The notes beneath the pieces are model-generated. The model did not search any database. It was not told the DNA's origin and worked only from the letters and a program-made list of their open reading frames with translations. A DNA stretch of 64,000 nucleotides from Prevotellaceae bacterium UBA6398 (GTDB lineage Bacteria; Bacteroidota; Bacteroidia; Bacteroidales; Bacteroidaceae): positions 1-64,000 of the forward strand of contig DJQA01000018.1 of NCBI GenBank assembly GCA_002437495.1. The letters are read 5' to 3'. Positions 36,868-46,150 of the stretch are shown here, piece by piece (positions within the stretch are counted from its first letter, which is position 1; each line of letters begins with the position of its first letter). Position numbers and translations under genes: made by a program.

Positions 36868-38318
36868 TCCTTTGCAGTTGAAGTTTTTTTGGAATACCGC
36901 GCCTTCCATACGAAGAACCATACCACTGCAACCAGCGCTGTGATTGCGCCAATGGAATATGATATACTCTTAGAGAGAGCCAGTGCCTCGGGAGCCACAC
37001 ACAGATATGTTACACTCACCGTTGTCATGAAGAGGGCGGGGATAAGAGTCATCGGGTATATCTTCTTTTTTCTTACCAAATAAACCGTAATCGCCCAAAG
37101 CGTGAACACCGAAAGAGTTTGATTTGCCCAGGCGAAATATCCCCAAATCACAGCAAATCCCGACTTGTCGGAAAGGTTGTACCATATAATAAGCGCCACA
37201 ACGGCAAAGATAGGTATCGATATGTAAAGGCGCGACAACAGGCTTTTTTGCTTTATTTTCAAAGAGTCGGCTATTATAAGCCTTGCAGAGCGCAAAGACG
37301 TATCGCCCGAGGTTATCGGCGCGGCAACCACCCCTAAGATTGCGAGCACCCCGCCCACTACGCCAAGCCAACGGCGGCTCATTATGTTAACCACATTAGG
37401 GGCCTGCACGGTCATGTCGGAATTTCCGCTTGCGGGATCAAAGAAAAAGTAGCCGGCCACCGCCGCCCATACAAGGGCAACCACGCCTTCGGTTATCATG
37501 GCTCCGTAAAACACGGGTCTGCCATACTTCTCGCTTTTTATGCACCGTGCCATAAGCGGACTTTGCGTGGCATGAAATCCGGAAATCGCCCCACAGGCTA
37601 TGGTTATGAACAAACACGGGAATATGGGTTGCACGGCTTTGCGGGGGTTTAGGTTCTGCAATCCGTCGGTTATCTCGGGAATTGATGGCCAGTTTACATA
37701 CAAAGCCACCATAAGTCCAAGCGCCATAAACAGCAAAGCGAACGCAAACACCGGATATATTTTTCCTATCACCTTGTCAATAGGCAAAAGGGTGGCTATT
37801 ATATAATAAACGAAAATAATTGCCATCCAAAAATACATATTCATAAAAGGCACACCCGAAGTAAGTTCCTCAAGTAAAAGCGCAGGAGAGCTTACAAACA
37901 CTGCCCCCACCAAAATAAGCAGCAGCACGGTGAACACCATCATTATTTTCTTTGTTGTGTTCCCCAGGTATTTTCCTATGATTTCCGTTAGCGAACATCC
38001 GTTCAGCCTTACCGAAATCATACCGCTCAAATAGTCGTGCACGGCACCGGCGAATATACAGCCGAAAACTATCCACAAAAATGCCGAAGGCCCATAAAGA
38101 GCCCCCATTATCGCGCCGAAGATTGGCCCTGTACCGGCTATGTTTAGAAACTGTATCATGAAAATTTTCCACGTCGGCATGGGAATGTAGTCCATTCCGT
38201 CCTGCATTCTGTAAGCCGGTGTGGGGCGGTTGTCGGGTCCGAACACTTTTGACACGAAACGCCCATAAATAATATAGCCCAATACAAGGGCCACCAAACT
38301 GACTGTGAAAGATACCAT
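36864..38318 (-). CDS. cstA: CstA-family carbon starvation/peptide-pyruvate transporter
   Basis: 484 residues with many membrane segments. FLNIAGTGPIFGAIMGALYGP, FGCIFAGAVHDYLSGMISVR and FHATQSPLMARCI are CstA signatures. AAPITSGDTSLRSARLIIAD is also conserved. It is shorter than E. coli CstA (about 700) but normal for the short Bacteroidota and Firmicutes form. Family members import pyruvate or peptides. It is the first gene of a five-gene ATGA-coupled operon with PD40, DUF6057-like, mltG and folB genes. Confidence 0.93.
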   Translation of the reverse strand: MVSFTVSLVALVLGYIIYGRFVSKVFGPDNRPTPAYRMQDGMDYIPMPTWKIFMIQFLNIAGTGPIFGAIMGALYGPSAFLWIVFGCIFAGAVHDYLSGMISVRLNGCSLTEIIGKYLGNTTKKIMMVFTVLLLILVGAVFVSSPALLLEELTSGVPFMNMYFWMAIIFVYYIIATLLPIDKVIGKIYPVFAFALLFMALGLMVALYVNWPSIPEITDGLQNLNPRKAVQPIFPCLFITIACGAISGFHATQSPLMARCIKSEKYGRPVFYGAMITEGVVALVWAAVAGYFFFDPASGNSDMTVQAPNVVNIMSRRWLGVVGGVLAILGVVAAPITSGDTSLRSARLIIADSLKIKQKSLLSRLYISIPIFAVVALIIWYNLSDKSGFAVIWGYFAWANQTLSVFTLWAITVYLVRKKKIYPMTLIPALFMTTVSVTYLCVAPEALALSKSISYSIGAITALVAVVWFFVWKARYSKKTSTAKE

Positions 38319-38377
38319 ATCTCTGTTCTATTTCATAAAAAGCCGTGCGCCGAAAGCTTTTAGCTTCAGCGCATTTG

Positions 38378-38408
38378 CAAAGTTACTGTTTTTCCGAAAA
38401 AAACGCAA
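38378..38408 (-). promoter_or_regulatory. Promoter of the cstA operon
   Basis: The minus strand has TAACTTTG (38378-38385), preceded at 19 bases by TTGC (38405-38408), the same imperfect -33 form as for the DUF4143 gene. It lies in the 107-base gap after uvrD. Confidence 0.6.
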
Positions 38409-38425
38409 TGTGCCATCGCACTTTA

Positions 38426-40729
38426 TTATTGCTGCACAACAAGCGGTGCAAACTTCAAAAGCAGGTCTTTCGTGCCGCAAGTATCAAACTCAATGCTAGC
38501 CTTGGCGGTATCGCCTGCATCGACTATGCGTCTTACCACTCCCTTGCCGAAACGGCGGTGTTCAACAACACTCCCCACCTTAATTGTTTCGCCGGCCTGG
38601 GTCTTTGCGCTTGCAAGCGTATTTTCATCGGACAAACCTTTTTCTTCCGTCCTGACATCCCTTCTGCCAACAGGTTGCACAAAGCGTGAAACCAAACGGT
38701 TTTCGCCAAATGTTCTGTTGCCGCTGCCGCCACCAAATTCACGCATGTTTTTTCGGTTGAAATGTACACACGATTCGTCTATCTCCTTTATAAAGCGGCT
38801 CGGGTCTGATTCTGTAATGCTGCCATACGAAAAGCGGAAACGTGCGTAGCTTATATGACAGAATTTCTTTGCCCTCGTAAGTGCCACATAAAACAGGCGG
38901 CGCTCCTCTTCCACCTCGCGCGGGCTGTACTTAGCCTGGTGGCCCGGGAATATCTCCTCTTCAAGCCCCACGATGCACACTGTTTCGAACTCGAGGCCCT
39001 TTGCCGAGTGTATGGTCATAAGAGACACTTTTTCCTTGTCGCCATCGTTTTTGTCGGCGTCGGTAAGCAAAGCCACTTCGGCCAGGTAGTTTCCCAATGT
39101 CGCATCTCCGCCGGCATCAAGCGTTTCAGCCACAAAGCTTCCTAAGGCGTTCACGAGTTCGTCCAAATTCTCCTTGCGGCTCAAGTCGCTTGTATCGGCC
39201 AAAATATCCTTCTTTACACCGCTCGTTTCAAGTATCTCGTTGCCAAGCACAAAAGCGTCATGTTCCTCTGCCTTTCCGGAAAAATCGTTTATCATGGCAA
39301 CAAACTTTGAAATTCTTCCATACGCAGCAGAAGACAGTCCCAATTCCTTTGCCGGCAATGTGCATGCTGTTTCCCAAAGACTTGTTCCGTTGTTTGTTGC
39401 CGCCAGCATGAGTCTTTCCATAGTGGTGTTTCCTATGCCGCGTGCGGGATAGTTCACAACCCTTCTGAAAGCCTCGTCATCGTTATGGTTCACGGTCAGT
39501 CTGAAATAGGCGATTGCGTCCTTAACCTCCTTGCGCTCGTAAAACGACAGTCCGCCATAAACCCTGTAAGGCACTCCCGCCTTTCTCAACGCTTCTTCGA
39601 TAACACGGCTTTGCGCATTCTTACGATACAGCACCGCCATGCTGCTATACGGCACTCCGTCTGCACTTTTGGCCCTGCACAAGGTTTTCACAACCATGTC
39701 GGCCTCCTCCAAGTCGCTCGCGGCGGGGGTTATCTCTATTTTCCTTCCCTCGCCGGCAAGACTGTAAACTTCTTTGGGTATGCGGTTGAGGTTGTGCGAT
39801 ATAACACTGTTTGCGGCATCCACTATGCTTTTGGTTGAGCGGTAGTTGCGTTCGAGTTTGAACAACCGCGCTTCGGGAAAAATCTTGGTAAAATTAAGTA
39901 TGTTGCCTATATCTGCACCGCGAAAAGCGTATATGCTCTGCGCGTCATCCCCAACAGCACACAGCATCTGCCTTTCGCGCGTTAGGAGCCAAAGTATTTT
40001 CGCCTGCGTGCGATTGGTGTCCTGGTACTCGTCAACGAGCACGAACTTGAATTGCTCCACATACTTTCTGCGCACATCCTCATTGCCGGTAAGCAACACA
40101 TACATCTCAACAAGCAGGTCATCGAAATCCATTGCGTCCGAAGCCTTCAACCTTTGTTGGTACTGCATATATATATGGCATGTTTCGGGAACGTTGTCGG
40201 AACCATCGCGCCGCCTTTGTTCGGTGTCGTTGCAGTAATCCTCAGGCATGACAAGGTTGTTTTTTGCCTGCGAGATTTTTGAAAGCACCACCCCCGGCTT
40301 GTAAACCTTGGGGTCGAGCCCCATGCCTTTCACTATGCTTTTCACCAGGCTCGCAGAATCGGTGCGGTCGTATATGGTGAACCTCGACGTATATCCGAGC
40401 AAATGGGCTTCCCTGCGCAATATTTTAGCAAACACACTATGGAATGTGCCCATTACAAGGTATTTGGCCACATTTTCGCCCACAATGGCGGCTACACGCC
40501 CGCGCATTTCGCGAGCGGCCTTGTTGGTGAACGTCAAAGCCAGTATATTCCACGGCTTCAGCCCGCAGGCAGTTAAATATGCTATTTTGGCGGTTAACAC
40601 ACGCGTTTTGCCCGCCCCCGCGCCGGCTATTACAAGCGATGGACCATCTACATACTCCACGGCTTTTCGCTGGCTTTCGTCAAGATTATCGAGATATTCC
40701 GTTTGCTGCATCAGGTGTTGTTTTTGCAT
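38426..40729 (-). CDS. UvrD/PcrA-type ATP-dependent DNA helicase
   Basis: 767 residues. Superfamily 1A 3'-5' helicase motifs: LDESQRKAVEY (Q motif), AGAGAGKT (Walker A), VDEYQDTN (motif II), GDDAQSIYAFRGA (motif III) and TIHSAKGLEFETV (motif V). YVALTRAKK is motif VI. The C-terminal VGSVVEHRRFGKGVVRRI is the Tudor-like RNA polymerase-binding segment of PcrA/UvrD. It acts in nucleotide excision repair and in removing blocked polymerases. Starts at 40729 or, six codons later, 40711. Its promoter is about 210 bases upstream. Confidence 0.95.
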   Translation of the reverse strand: MQKQHLMQQTEYLDNLDESQRKAVEYVDGPSLVIAGAGAGKTRVLTAKIAYLTACGLKPWNILALTFTNKAAREMRGRVAAIVGENVAKYLVMGTFHSVFAKILRREAHLLGYTSRFTIYDRTDSASLVKSIVKGMGLDPKVYKPGVVLSKISQAKNNLVMPEDYCNDTEQRRRDGSDNVPETCHIYMQYQQRLKASDAMDFDDLLVEMYVLLTGNEDVRRKYVEQFKFVLVDEYQDTNRTQAKILWLLTRERQMLCAVGDDAQSIYAFRGADIGNILNFTKIFPEARLFKLERNYRSTKSIVDAANSVISHNLNRIPKEVYSLAGEGRKIEITPAASDLEEADMVVKTLCRAKSADGVPYSSMAVLYRKNAQSRVIEEALRKAGVPYRVYGGLSFYERKEVKDAIAYFRLTVNHNDDEAFRRVVNYPARGIGNTTMERLMLAATNNGTSLWETACTLPAKELGLSSAAYGRISKFVAMINDFSGKAEEHDAFVLGNEILETSGVKKDILADTSDLSRKENLDELVNALGSFVAETLDAGGDATLGNYLAEVALLTDADKNDGDKEKVSLMTIHSAKGLEFETVCIVGLEEEIFPGHQAKYSPREVEEERRLFYVALTRAKKFCHISYARFRFSYGSITESDPSRFIKEIDESCVHFNRKNMREFGGGSGNRTFGENRLVSRFVQPVGRRDVRTEEKGLSDENTLASAKTQAGETIKVGSVVEHRRFGKGVVRRIVDAGDTAKASIEFDTCGTKDLLLKFAPLVVQQ

Positions 40730-40937
40730 TCCAAGACCGTGCGGCCTTACACAAAAAAAGAAAGGAGAACACTGACGCGATACGCGATGAAAACTCCTAT
40801 ATGATAAGATTTGAGGGCCCGCAAATCTTTGTAATCTGTATTGCTACAGCGCGCCATCAACTTGCGAAGCTGTCTCGGTTTTCATTTTTTATTGATGAGC
40901 ATCCCGGTCTGCCGTCAGCGGAACTCCTTTGTGAGAG

Positions 40938-40969
40938 CAAAGGTATAATATATATTTGAATCCGTCAAA
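40938..40969 (-). promoter_or_regulatory. Promoter upstream of the UvrD/PcrA-type helicase gene
   Basis: The minus strand reads TTTG (40966-40969), 20 bases, then TACCTTTG (40938-40945). The implied leader is about 200 bases (40730-40930). I see no riboswitch or small gene in it. Confidence 0.65.
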
Positions 40970-41146
40970 CATCACGGAAGAATTATTTTGAGCCTTTGGT
41001 TAAGCCACGACTTTACCCGCTGCTGCTCATTGTTTTATGCCGCATCGGCCCGGGTTTTCATGACACACCGACACTACGACTCCTGTCTCCTTCTTTGCGA
41101 AAATCCACAACGTTTTGTTTTTCAAAAAAATGCAAGCACAAAAAAA

Positions 41147-41224
41147 AATTGTCTGATATAATTTTTCTTACGTCCTATGTAGAAAAAACCACATCGGACA
41201 TAGTTTTTCCTATGTCCCATGTAG
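41147..41224 (+). repeat. 21-bp-phased four-unit array (locus 8)
   Basis: Units start at 41147, 41168, 41189 and 41210. The array ends 10 bases before the -33 element of the panC promoter, the closest promoter contact of any locus. The leader is TTTTGTTTTTCAAAAAAATG. The remaining gap 40970-41146 holds no gene. Confidence 0.85.
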
Positions 41225-41234
41225 TTTTCCACGC

Positions 41235-41265
41235 TTTGGCATTCTGCAAAAAAACAGTAATTTTG
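41235..41265 (+). promoter_or_regulatory. Bacteroidota-type promoter of panCD
   Basis: TTTG (41235-41238), 19 bases, then TAATTTTG (41258-41265): a full match to the consensus, 30 bases before the panC ATG. Confidence 0.8.
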
Positions 41266-41295
41266 CACCCGAAAAAAAAATCAAAGCGTATAACA

Positions 41296-42153
41296 ATGGA
41301 GGTAATAAAAACCCGAAAGGAACTGGGCAGGCGCATTGCAGCCCTGCACAATGAAGGCAAAACCGTGGGGCTCGTTCCCACCATGGGTGCGCTCCATGCA
41401 GGACACGCCTCGCTTGTAAAACGTTCGGTTGAAGAAAACGATGCCACTGTGGTTAGCGTATTTGTGAACCCAACGCAATTCAACGACAAGCGCGACCTTG
41501 AAAACTATCCTCGCGACATAGAGGCAGACAAAAAGCTGCTCGCATCGCTCGGCACAACAATAATGTTCGCCCCCGAGGTAGAGGAGATGTATCCCGAACC
41601 CGACACACGCAAATTCTCATCCCCCCCCATCGACACCGTGATGGAAGGCGCACGCCGCCCGGGACACTTTAACGGAGTATGCCAGATTGTAAGCAAACTC
41701 TTTTACGCCGCAAGTCCCGACAGGGCGTACTTCGGCGAAAAAGACTTCCAGCAGATAGCCGTTATAAAGGCAATGATTAAAGACCTGGGCATACGCGTGG
41801 AATTGCGCCCCTGCCCCATCGTAAGGCAGAACGACGGACTCGCGCTTAGCAGCCGTAACGCCCTGCTCGACACAAAGGAACGCAACACAGCACTCAACAT
41901 ATCGAAAACATTATTTGAAAGCCTTGAATTCGCAAAAAACCACAGCGTGAACGAAACACGCAACTTTGTGGTAAACACAATTAACGCCATAGAAGGACTC
42001 GAGGTGCAATATTTCGAGATAGTTGACGGCACAACCCTGCAAAACGTAAGCAGCTGGGACGACAGCAACTATATAGTAGGGTGCATAACAGTATTCTGCG
42101 GGCATATTCCCGTAAGACTTATCGACAACATAAAATACAAGGAGAATATCTGA
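41296..42153 (+). CDS. panC: Pantothenate synthetase
   Basis: 285 residues. It joins pantoate and beta-alanine with ATP. VPTMGALHAGHASLV holds the HIGH-like ATP site, FVNPTQF and YFGEKDFQQ the pantoate and ATP sites, and RQNDGLALSSRN the KMSKS-like loop. A longer frame starts at 40996, but the promoter at 41235-41265 and homology place the start at 41296. panD follows 7 bases later, so the operon makes both beta-alanine and pantothenate. Confidence 0.97.
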   Translation: MEVIKTRKELGRRIAALHNEGKTVGLVPTMGALHAGHASLVKRSVEENDATVVSVFVNPTQFNDKRDLENYPRDIEADKKLLASLGTTIMFAPEVEEMYPEPDTRKFSSPPIDTVMEGARRPGHFNGVCQIVSKLFYAASPDRAYFGEKDFQQIAVIKAMIKDLGIRVELRPCPIVRQNDGLALSSRNALLDTKERNTALNISKTLFESLEFAKNHSVNETRNFVVNTINAIEGLEVQYFEIVDGTTLQNVSSWDDSNYIVGCITVFCGHIPVRLIDNIKYKENI

Positions 42154-42160
42154 GCCGAAA

Positions 42161-42514
42161 ATGTATATACAGATACTGAAATCGAAAATACACTGTGCCA
42201 CCGTAACCGAGGCAAACCTTGAATACGTGGGCAGCATAACCATAGACAGTAACTTGATGGAAGCCGCAGGCATATACCCGGGAGAACGAGTGTGCATAGC
42301 CAACAAAAACAACGGCGAAAGATTTGAAACATACGTGATATCGGGACCTGCCGAAAGCGGAATGATATGCCTTAACGGTGCCGCCGCACGCAAGGCGCAG
42401 GTTGGCGATGTGGTAATAATAATGTCATACGCAATGATGACACCGGAGGAAGCAAAAACATTCAAACCGTCAATAGTATTTCCCGACAAAAACAACAAAT
42501 TAAAACAGAATTAG
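42161..42514 (+). CDS. panD: Aspartate 1-decarboxylase (pyruvoyl enzyme precursor)
   Basis: 117 residues. It converts aspartate to beta-alanine for PanC. EYVGSITID contains the Gly24-Ser25 self-cleavage site that makes the pyruvoyl group. LNGAAARKAQVGDVVIIMSYA is the second family signature. Length is normal. Second gene of the panCD operon, followed by a terminator. Confidence 0.97.
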   Translation: MYIQILKSKIHCATVTEANLEYVGSITIDSNLMEAAGIYPGERVCIANKNNGERFETYVISGPAESGMICLNGAAARKAQVGDVVIIMSYAMMTPEEAKTFKPSIVFPDKNNKLKQN

Positions 42515-42543
42515 CGAAATCACACTTTTCGTAATACAGAATA

Positions 42544-42585
42544 AACTCCGCCGCCGCGTTGCAAACGCTGTGGCGGAGTTCGTTT
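42544..42585 (+). terminator. Intrinsic terminator of panCD
   Basis: AACTCCGCC pairs with GGCGGAGTT; inside, GCGTT pairs with AACGC around GCA. It is followed by CGTTTTG and starts 30 bases after panD. Confidence 0.85.
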
Positions 42586-42673
42586 TGCAACCACACACAC
42601 ATACACAAACACCACGACATACGAAATACAGAGAAAAAACAAAGAAAAACACAGCCACATAAAAATAAATTAT

Positions 42674-42681
42674 TAATTTTG
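42674..42681 (+). promoter_or_regulatory. -7 element of the rplM-rpsI promoter
   Basis: TAATTTTG matches TAnnTTTG. The -33 position carries no TTTG. It is about 205 bases upstream of rplM and just before a structured leader. Confidence 0.55.
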
Positions 42682-42687
42682 CACGCC

Positions 42688-42880
42688 GATTATTATCAAC
42701 AGGCATGTTATAAGCCTGTAACCCCGCGTGTTAATAGCTGCATCTAATGATAAGAATTTGGCCTGATGCAGTGGTTAGTGAATCGTGGTGCGCCGACTAT
42801 AGGCGCGAAACTCTATGGCAAGCCCGAAGAAAAACTTAGAACGGAAGGCCGCCAGATGTTTAATCATTAAAAAAAGACAC
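42688..42880 (+). ncRNA. Structured 5' leader of rplM-rpsI (candidate ribosomal-protein leader)
   Basis: About 195 untranslated bases with three clear hairpins: ACAGGC/GCCTGT (42699-42719), CTGCATC/GATGCAG (42738-42771) and GCGCC/GGCGC (42790-42806). The position upstream of L13-S9 and the stem content suggest autogenous control by a ribosomal protein, as in other ribosomal leaders. I recall L13 leaders being proposed for Bacteroidia but cannot confirm identity here. Confidence 0.6.
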
Positions 42881-42884
42881 GAAA

Positions 42885-43346
42885 GTGGATACATTAAGTT
42901 ACAAGACTGTTTCAATCAACAAACAGAATGCAAATAAAGAGTGGGTTGTAGTCGATGCCACCGACCAAGTACTCGGTCGTCTCTGCACACGCGTTGCAAA
43001 ACTGCTGCGCGGCAAATACAAGCCCACATTCACTCCCAACGCCGACTGTGGCGACAATGTGATAATAATCAACGCAGACAAAGTGCGTCTAACAGGTAAA
43101 AAGTGGACAGACCGAATATATCTTACATACTCCCTCTATCCCGGCGGACAGCGCGAACACACCCCGCAAAGCATTTTCAACAAGCCCAACGGTCCTGAAA
43201 GACTGGTGCGCAAGGTGGTGCGCGGCATGCTCCCCAAAAACCGTCTCGGACGCCAAATACTAAAGAACCTTTATGTTTACGAGGGTGGTGAACATAAGCA
43301 GGAAGCACAGAAACCCAGACAAATCGATATTAACCAGTATAAATAA
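42885..43346 (+). CDS. rplM: 50S ribosomal protein L13
   Basis: 153 residues. WVVVDATDQVLGRLCTRVAKLLRGKYKP is the L13 N-terminal signature, and VRGMLPKNRLGRQILKNLYVYEGGEH the C-terminal one. It assembles early in the large subunit. Followed 8 bases later by rpsI, the usual pair. Confidence 0.99.
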   Translation: MDTLSYKTVSINKQNANKEWVVVDATDQVLGRLCTRVAKLLRGKYKPTFTPNADCGDNVIIINADKVRLTGKKWTDRIYLTYSLYPGGQREHTPQSIFNKPNGPERLVRKVVRGMLPKNRLGRQILKNLYVYEGGEHKQEAQKPRQIDINQYK

Positions 43347-43354
43347 AATAGTAA

Positions 43355-43741
43355 ATGGACGTAGTTAATGCATTAGGCCGTCGCAAAAGCTCAGTGGCAC
43401 GTGTTTACGTAAGCGAGGGCACAGGAAAGATAACTATCAATAAAAAAGATTTGACCGAATACTTTCCATCTTCTATTTTACAATTCGTGGTTAAGCAACC
43501 CCTACAGTTGTTGGAAGCTGTTGAGAAATACGACATCAAGGCAAACCTTGCCGGCGGCGGCTTTACCGGACAGTCGCAGGCTCTCCGTCTCGCCATTGCG
43601 CGCGCACTCATAAAGATTAATCCCGAAGACAAAGCCGCACTACGCAAGGAAGGCTTCGTAACACGCGACTCCCGCGCCGTGGAGCGCAAAAAACCGGGAC
43701 GTCCCAAGGCACGCCGTCGCTTCCAGTTCTCCAAGCGTTAA
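43355..43741 (+). CDS. rpsI: 30S ribosomal protein S9
   Basis: 128 residues. ALGRRKSSVARVYV at the N-terminus, GGGFTGQSQALRLAIARAL in the middle and the basic tail RKKPGRPKARRRFQFSKR, which reaches the P-site tRNA, are all present. Cotranscribed with rplM. Confidence 0.99.
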   Translation: MDVVNALGRRKSSVARVYVSEGTGKITINKKDLTEYFPSSILQFVVKQPLQLLEAVEKYDIKANLAGGGFTGQSQALRLAIARALIKINPEDKAALRKEGFVTRDSRAVERKKPGRPKARRRFQFSKR

Positions 43742-43907
43742 TACACATACATTATTTGGACATATTGGTAATATATACAGTTTAGTATCTAAACCGCAAG
43801 GATTCCTTTGCCGCCCAAACATATCATGGCACACGGCAGCAAAAGACTACCTTGAGGTTGGTGCTTGAAACGCAAACAAAAAGAAAGTAAACAAAAACAA
43901 AACAACA

Positions 43908-44783
43908 ATGTCACGTACAGATTTTGAAACCCTGCTTAAAGCCGGATGTCATTTCGGCCACTTGAAACGCAAATGGAATCCCGCAATGGCTCCCTACATA
44001 TTCATGGAGCGTAACGGAATTCACATTATAGACCTCAACAAAACCGTAGCAATGATTGACACGGCCGCAGAAGCCCTCAAGCAAATTGCAAAATCCGGAA
44101 AGAGAATACTATTCGTTGCAACAAAAAAACAGGCTAAGGATATAGTTGCCGAGAAAGCAAAAGCCCTCGACATGCCCTATGTTATTGAACGCTGGCCGGG
44201 CGGAATGCTCACCAACTTCCCCACAATCCGCAAGGCTGTTAAGAAAATGGCAAACATCGACAAGCTAACCGCAGACGGCACTTTCTCAAACCTTTCAAAG
44301 CGAGAGATACTGCAAATCAGCCGCCAGCGCGCCAAGCTTGAAAAGAACCTTGGCTCAATAGCCGACCTTAACCGCCTTCCCGCAGCCCTATTCGTTGTTG
44401 ACGTAAACAAGGAGAACATCGCCGTTCGCGAAGCTGTTCGCCTTGGTATCCCCGTGTTCGGCATCGTTGACACAAACAGCGACCCCACAAACATTGACTA
44501 CGTAATCCCCGCCAACGATGACGCGGCTACAAGCATTGAAGTAATACTCGATGCCTGCTGCGCAGCAATAAACGAAGGACTGGAGGAGCGCAAGGTTGAA
44601 AAAGCCGATGCCGATGCAGCCGCTGCACAGCAAGAAGCTGAAAACGCAGAAGCAGCACCAAAGGCAATGCGCCACCGCACACGCAAGGCACGCGTTGAAG
44701 CTCCCGCCGCAAAACCGGCAGAGGGCGAAGCTGAGACAGAAGCAGAGGAAAAGCCGACAGAAGAGGCTGAACAAACAAAATAA
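43908..44783 (+). CDS. rpsB: 30S ribosomal protein S2
   Basis: 291 residues. GCHFGHLKRKWNPAMAPYIF starts the family domain, and RWPGGMLTNF and FVVDVNKENIAVREAVRLGIPVFGIVDTN are signatures. The conserved domain ends near 225. The last 65 residues are a low-complexity Ala/Glu/Lys tail (with MRHRTRKARVE inside), longer than in E. coli S2 (about 240). The 166-base gap before it has a GTTTAG/CTAAAC hairpin (43779-43794) but no clear promoter. tsf follows 23 bases later. Confidence 0.98.
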   Translation: MSRTDFETLLKAGCHFGHLKRKWNPAMAPYIFMERNGIHIIDLNKTVAMIDTAAEALKQIAKSGKRILFVATKKQAKDIVAEKAKALDMPYVIERWPGGMLTNFPTIRKAVKKMANIDKLTADGTFSNLSKREILQISRQRAKLEKNLGSIADLNRLPAALFVVDVNKENIAVREAVRLGIPVFGIVDTNSDPTNIDYVIPANDDAATSIEVILDACCAAINEGLEERKVEKADADAAAAQQEAENAEAAPKAMRHRTRKARVEAPAAKPAEGEAETEAEEKPTEEAEQTK

Positions 44784-44806
44784 ACATTAAAAAAGAAACA
44801 ACTATT

Positions 44807-45799
44807 ATGGCTGTTACAATAGCAGAAATCCAGAAATTGCGCAAACTTACGGGCGCGGGCATGATGGATTGCAAGAAAGCCCTTGAGGCATCCGAAGGAG
44901 ATACCCAGAAAGCCATCGAGATAATCCGTGAGAAAGGACAGGCCGTTGCTGCAAAACGTTCCGACCGCGAAGCTTCCGAAGGATGCGTTCTCGTTAAATA
45001 TGCAGATGGTTTTGCTGCGATTATCGCCCTTAAATGCGAAACCGACTTCGTTGCAAACAACGCCGACTTTGTAAAGCTAACGCAGGACATAATCGACGCA
45101 GCAGTTGCTGCCAAGGCAAAGACTTTAGATGAGGTTAAAGCCCTTACCATAGGTAACGAAACCGTAGAGGATGCAATCATTGCACGCAGCGGCATAACCG
45201 GCGAAAAAACAGAACTCGACGGTTACACATACCTTGAAGGCGAAAACATTTCAACCTACGACCACATGGGCAGGCACTCACTTTGCACCATGGTTCAACT
45301 CAACAAAAACAACGAGGATGCCGCGCACAAGCTTGCTATGCAGGTTGCGGCAATGAAACCCATAGCGCTTGACGAAGCATCCGTACCCGAAGAAGTAAAG
45401 AAATCGGAGTTTGATGTTGCAATACAAAAAACCAAGGACGAACAGGTTGAAAAAGCAGTTGTAAACGCATTGAAGAAAGCCGGCATCAACGCAAACCTTG
45501 TTGACAGCGATGAACACATAGAATCGAATATGGCAAAAGGCTGGCTAAGCAAGGAAGACGCAGAAAAAGCCAAGGAAATAAAACAGACTGTTGCAGCAGA
45601 AAAGGCCGCAAATCTGCCAGAGCAAATGATACAGAACATTGCAAAGGGACGTTTGGCGAAGTTCTTCAAGGAGAATTGCCTTATCGACCAGGAATTCCAG
45701 TTTGGCGATGAAAAAGAAAGTGTTTCCGACTGGCTCAAGAAACAAGACAAGGATCTTAAAATTGTTGCCTACCGCCGCTTCACACTCGCCGCAGAATAA
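44807..45799 (+). CDS. tsf: Elongation factor Ts
   Basis: 330 residues. It exchanges GDP for GTP on EF-Tu. The N-terminal UBA-like domain has LRKLTGAGMMDCKKALEASEGD, and CETDFVANNADF is the EF-Tu contact. The core is longer than E. coli EF-Ts (283), with an insert around 185-250, as is usual in Bacteroidota. Operon with rpsB, closed by a strong terminator. Confidence 0.98.
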   Translation: MAVTIAEIQKLRKLTGAGMMDCKKALEASEGDTQKAIEIIREKGQAVAAKRSDREASEGCVLVKYADGFAAIIALKCETDFVANNADFVKLTQDIIDAAVAAKAKTLDEVKALTIGNETVEDAIIARSGITGEKTELDGYTYLEGENISTYDHMGRHSLCTMVQLNKNNEDAAHKLAMQVAAMKPIALDEASVPEEVKKSEFDVAIQKTKDEQVEKAVVNALKKAGINANLVDSDEHIESNMAKGWLSKEDAEKAKEIKQTVAAEKAANLPEQMIQNIAKGRLAKFFKENCLIDQEFQFGDEKESVSDWLKKQDKDLKIVAYRRFTLAAE

Positions 45800-45821
45800 A
45801 TTTTGCAGTACACATACAAAC

Positions 45822-45859
45822 AAGAGGGTAATTCAAGCTGGATTACCCTCTTATTTTTT
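45822..45859 (+). terminator. Intrinsic terminator of rpsB-tsf
   Basis: AAGAGGGTAAT pairs perfectly with ATTACCCTCTT (11 bp, 9-base loop), followed by ATTTTTT. It starts 23 bases after tsf. Confidence 0.95.
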
Positions 45860-45911
45860 ATGCCGCCCATACTAACCAAGTCCCTAACGAGGGAGGCTGT
45901 GGCGTGATTTA

Positions 45912-45968
45912 CTACATCAGACATAATTTTTTCTACGTCCTATGTAGTTTTTTTTACATCAAATATAA
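45912..45968 (+). repeat. 21-bp-phased three-unit array (locus 9)
   Basis: Units start at 45912, 45933 and 45954. This is the only locus with three units and without the A-rich leader. It lies in the convergent gap after tsf. The rest of the gap to 46150 shows no gene. Confidence 0.8.
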
Positions 45969-46150
45969 TTTTCGCGATGTTTGGAAAAAGTTGCAATTTC
46001 TAATTTACGCATTTTCAGGGGTGTATTGCATACTCTCTGTACTACACGCCAAAAGCACTCTTTCGGCGCTAAAAAAATCAGCGGGATGCAGTTTTTTTCG
46101 CATAAAGCCACAATGGTCTGCCCGAACTGCTCTTATGCCTAAACAAAAAA

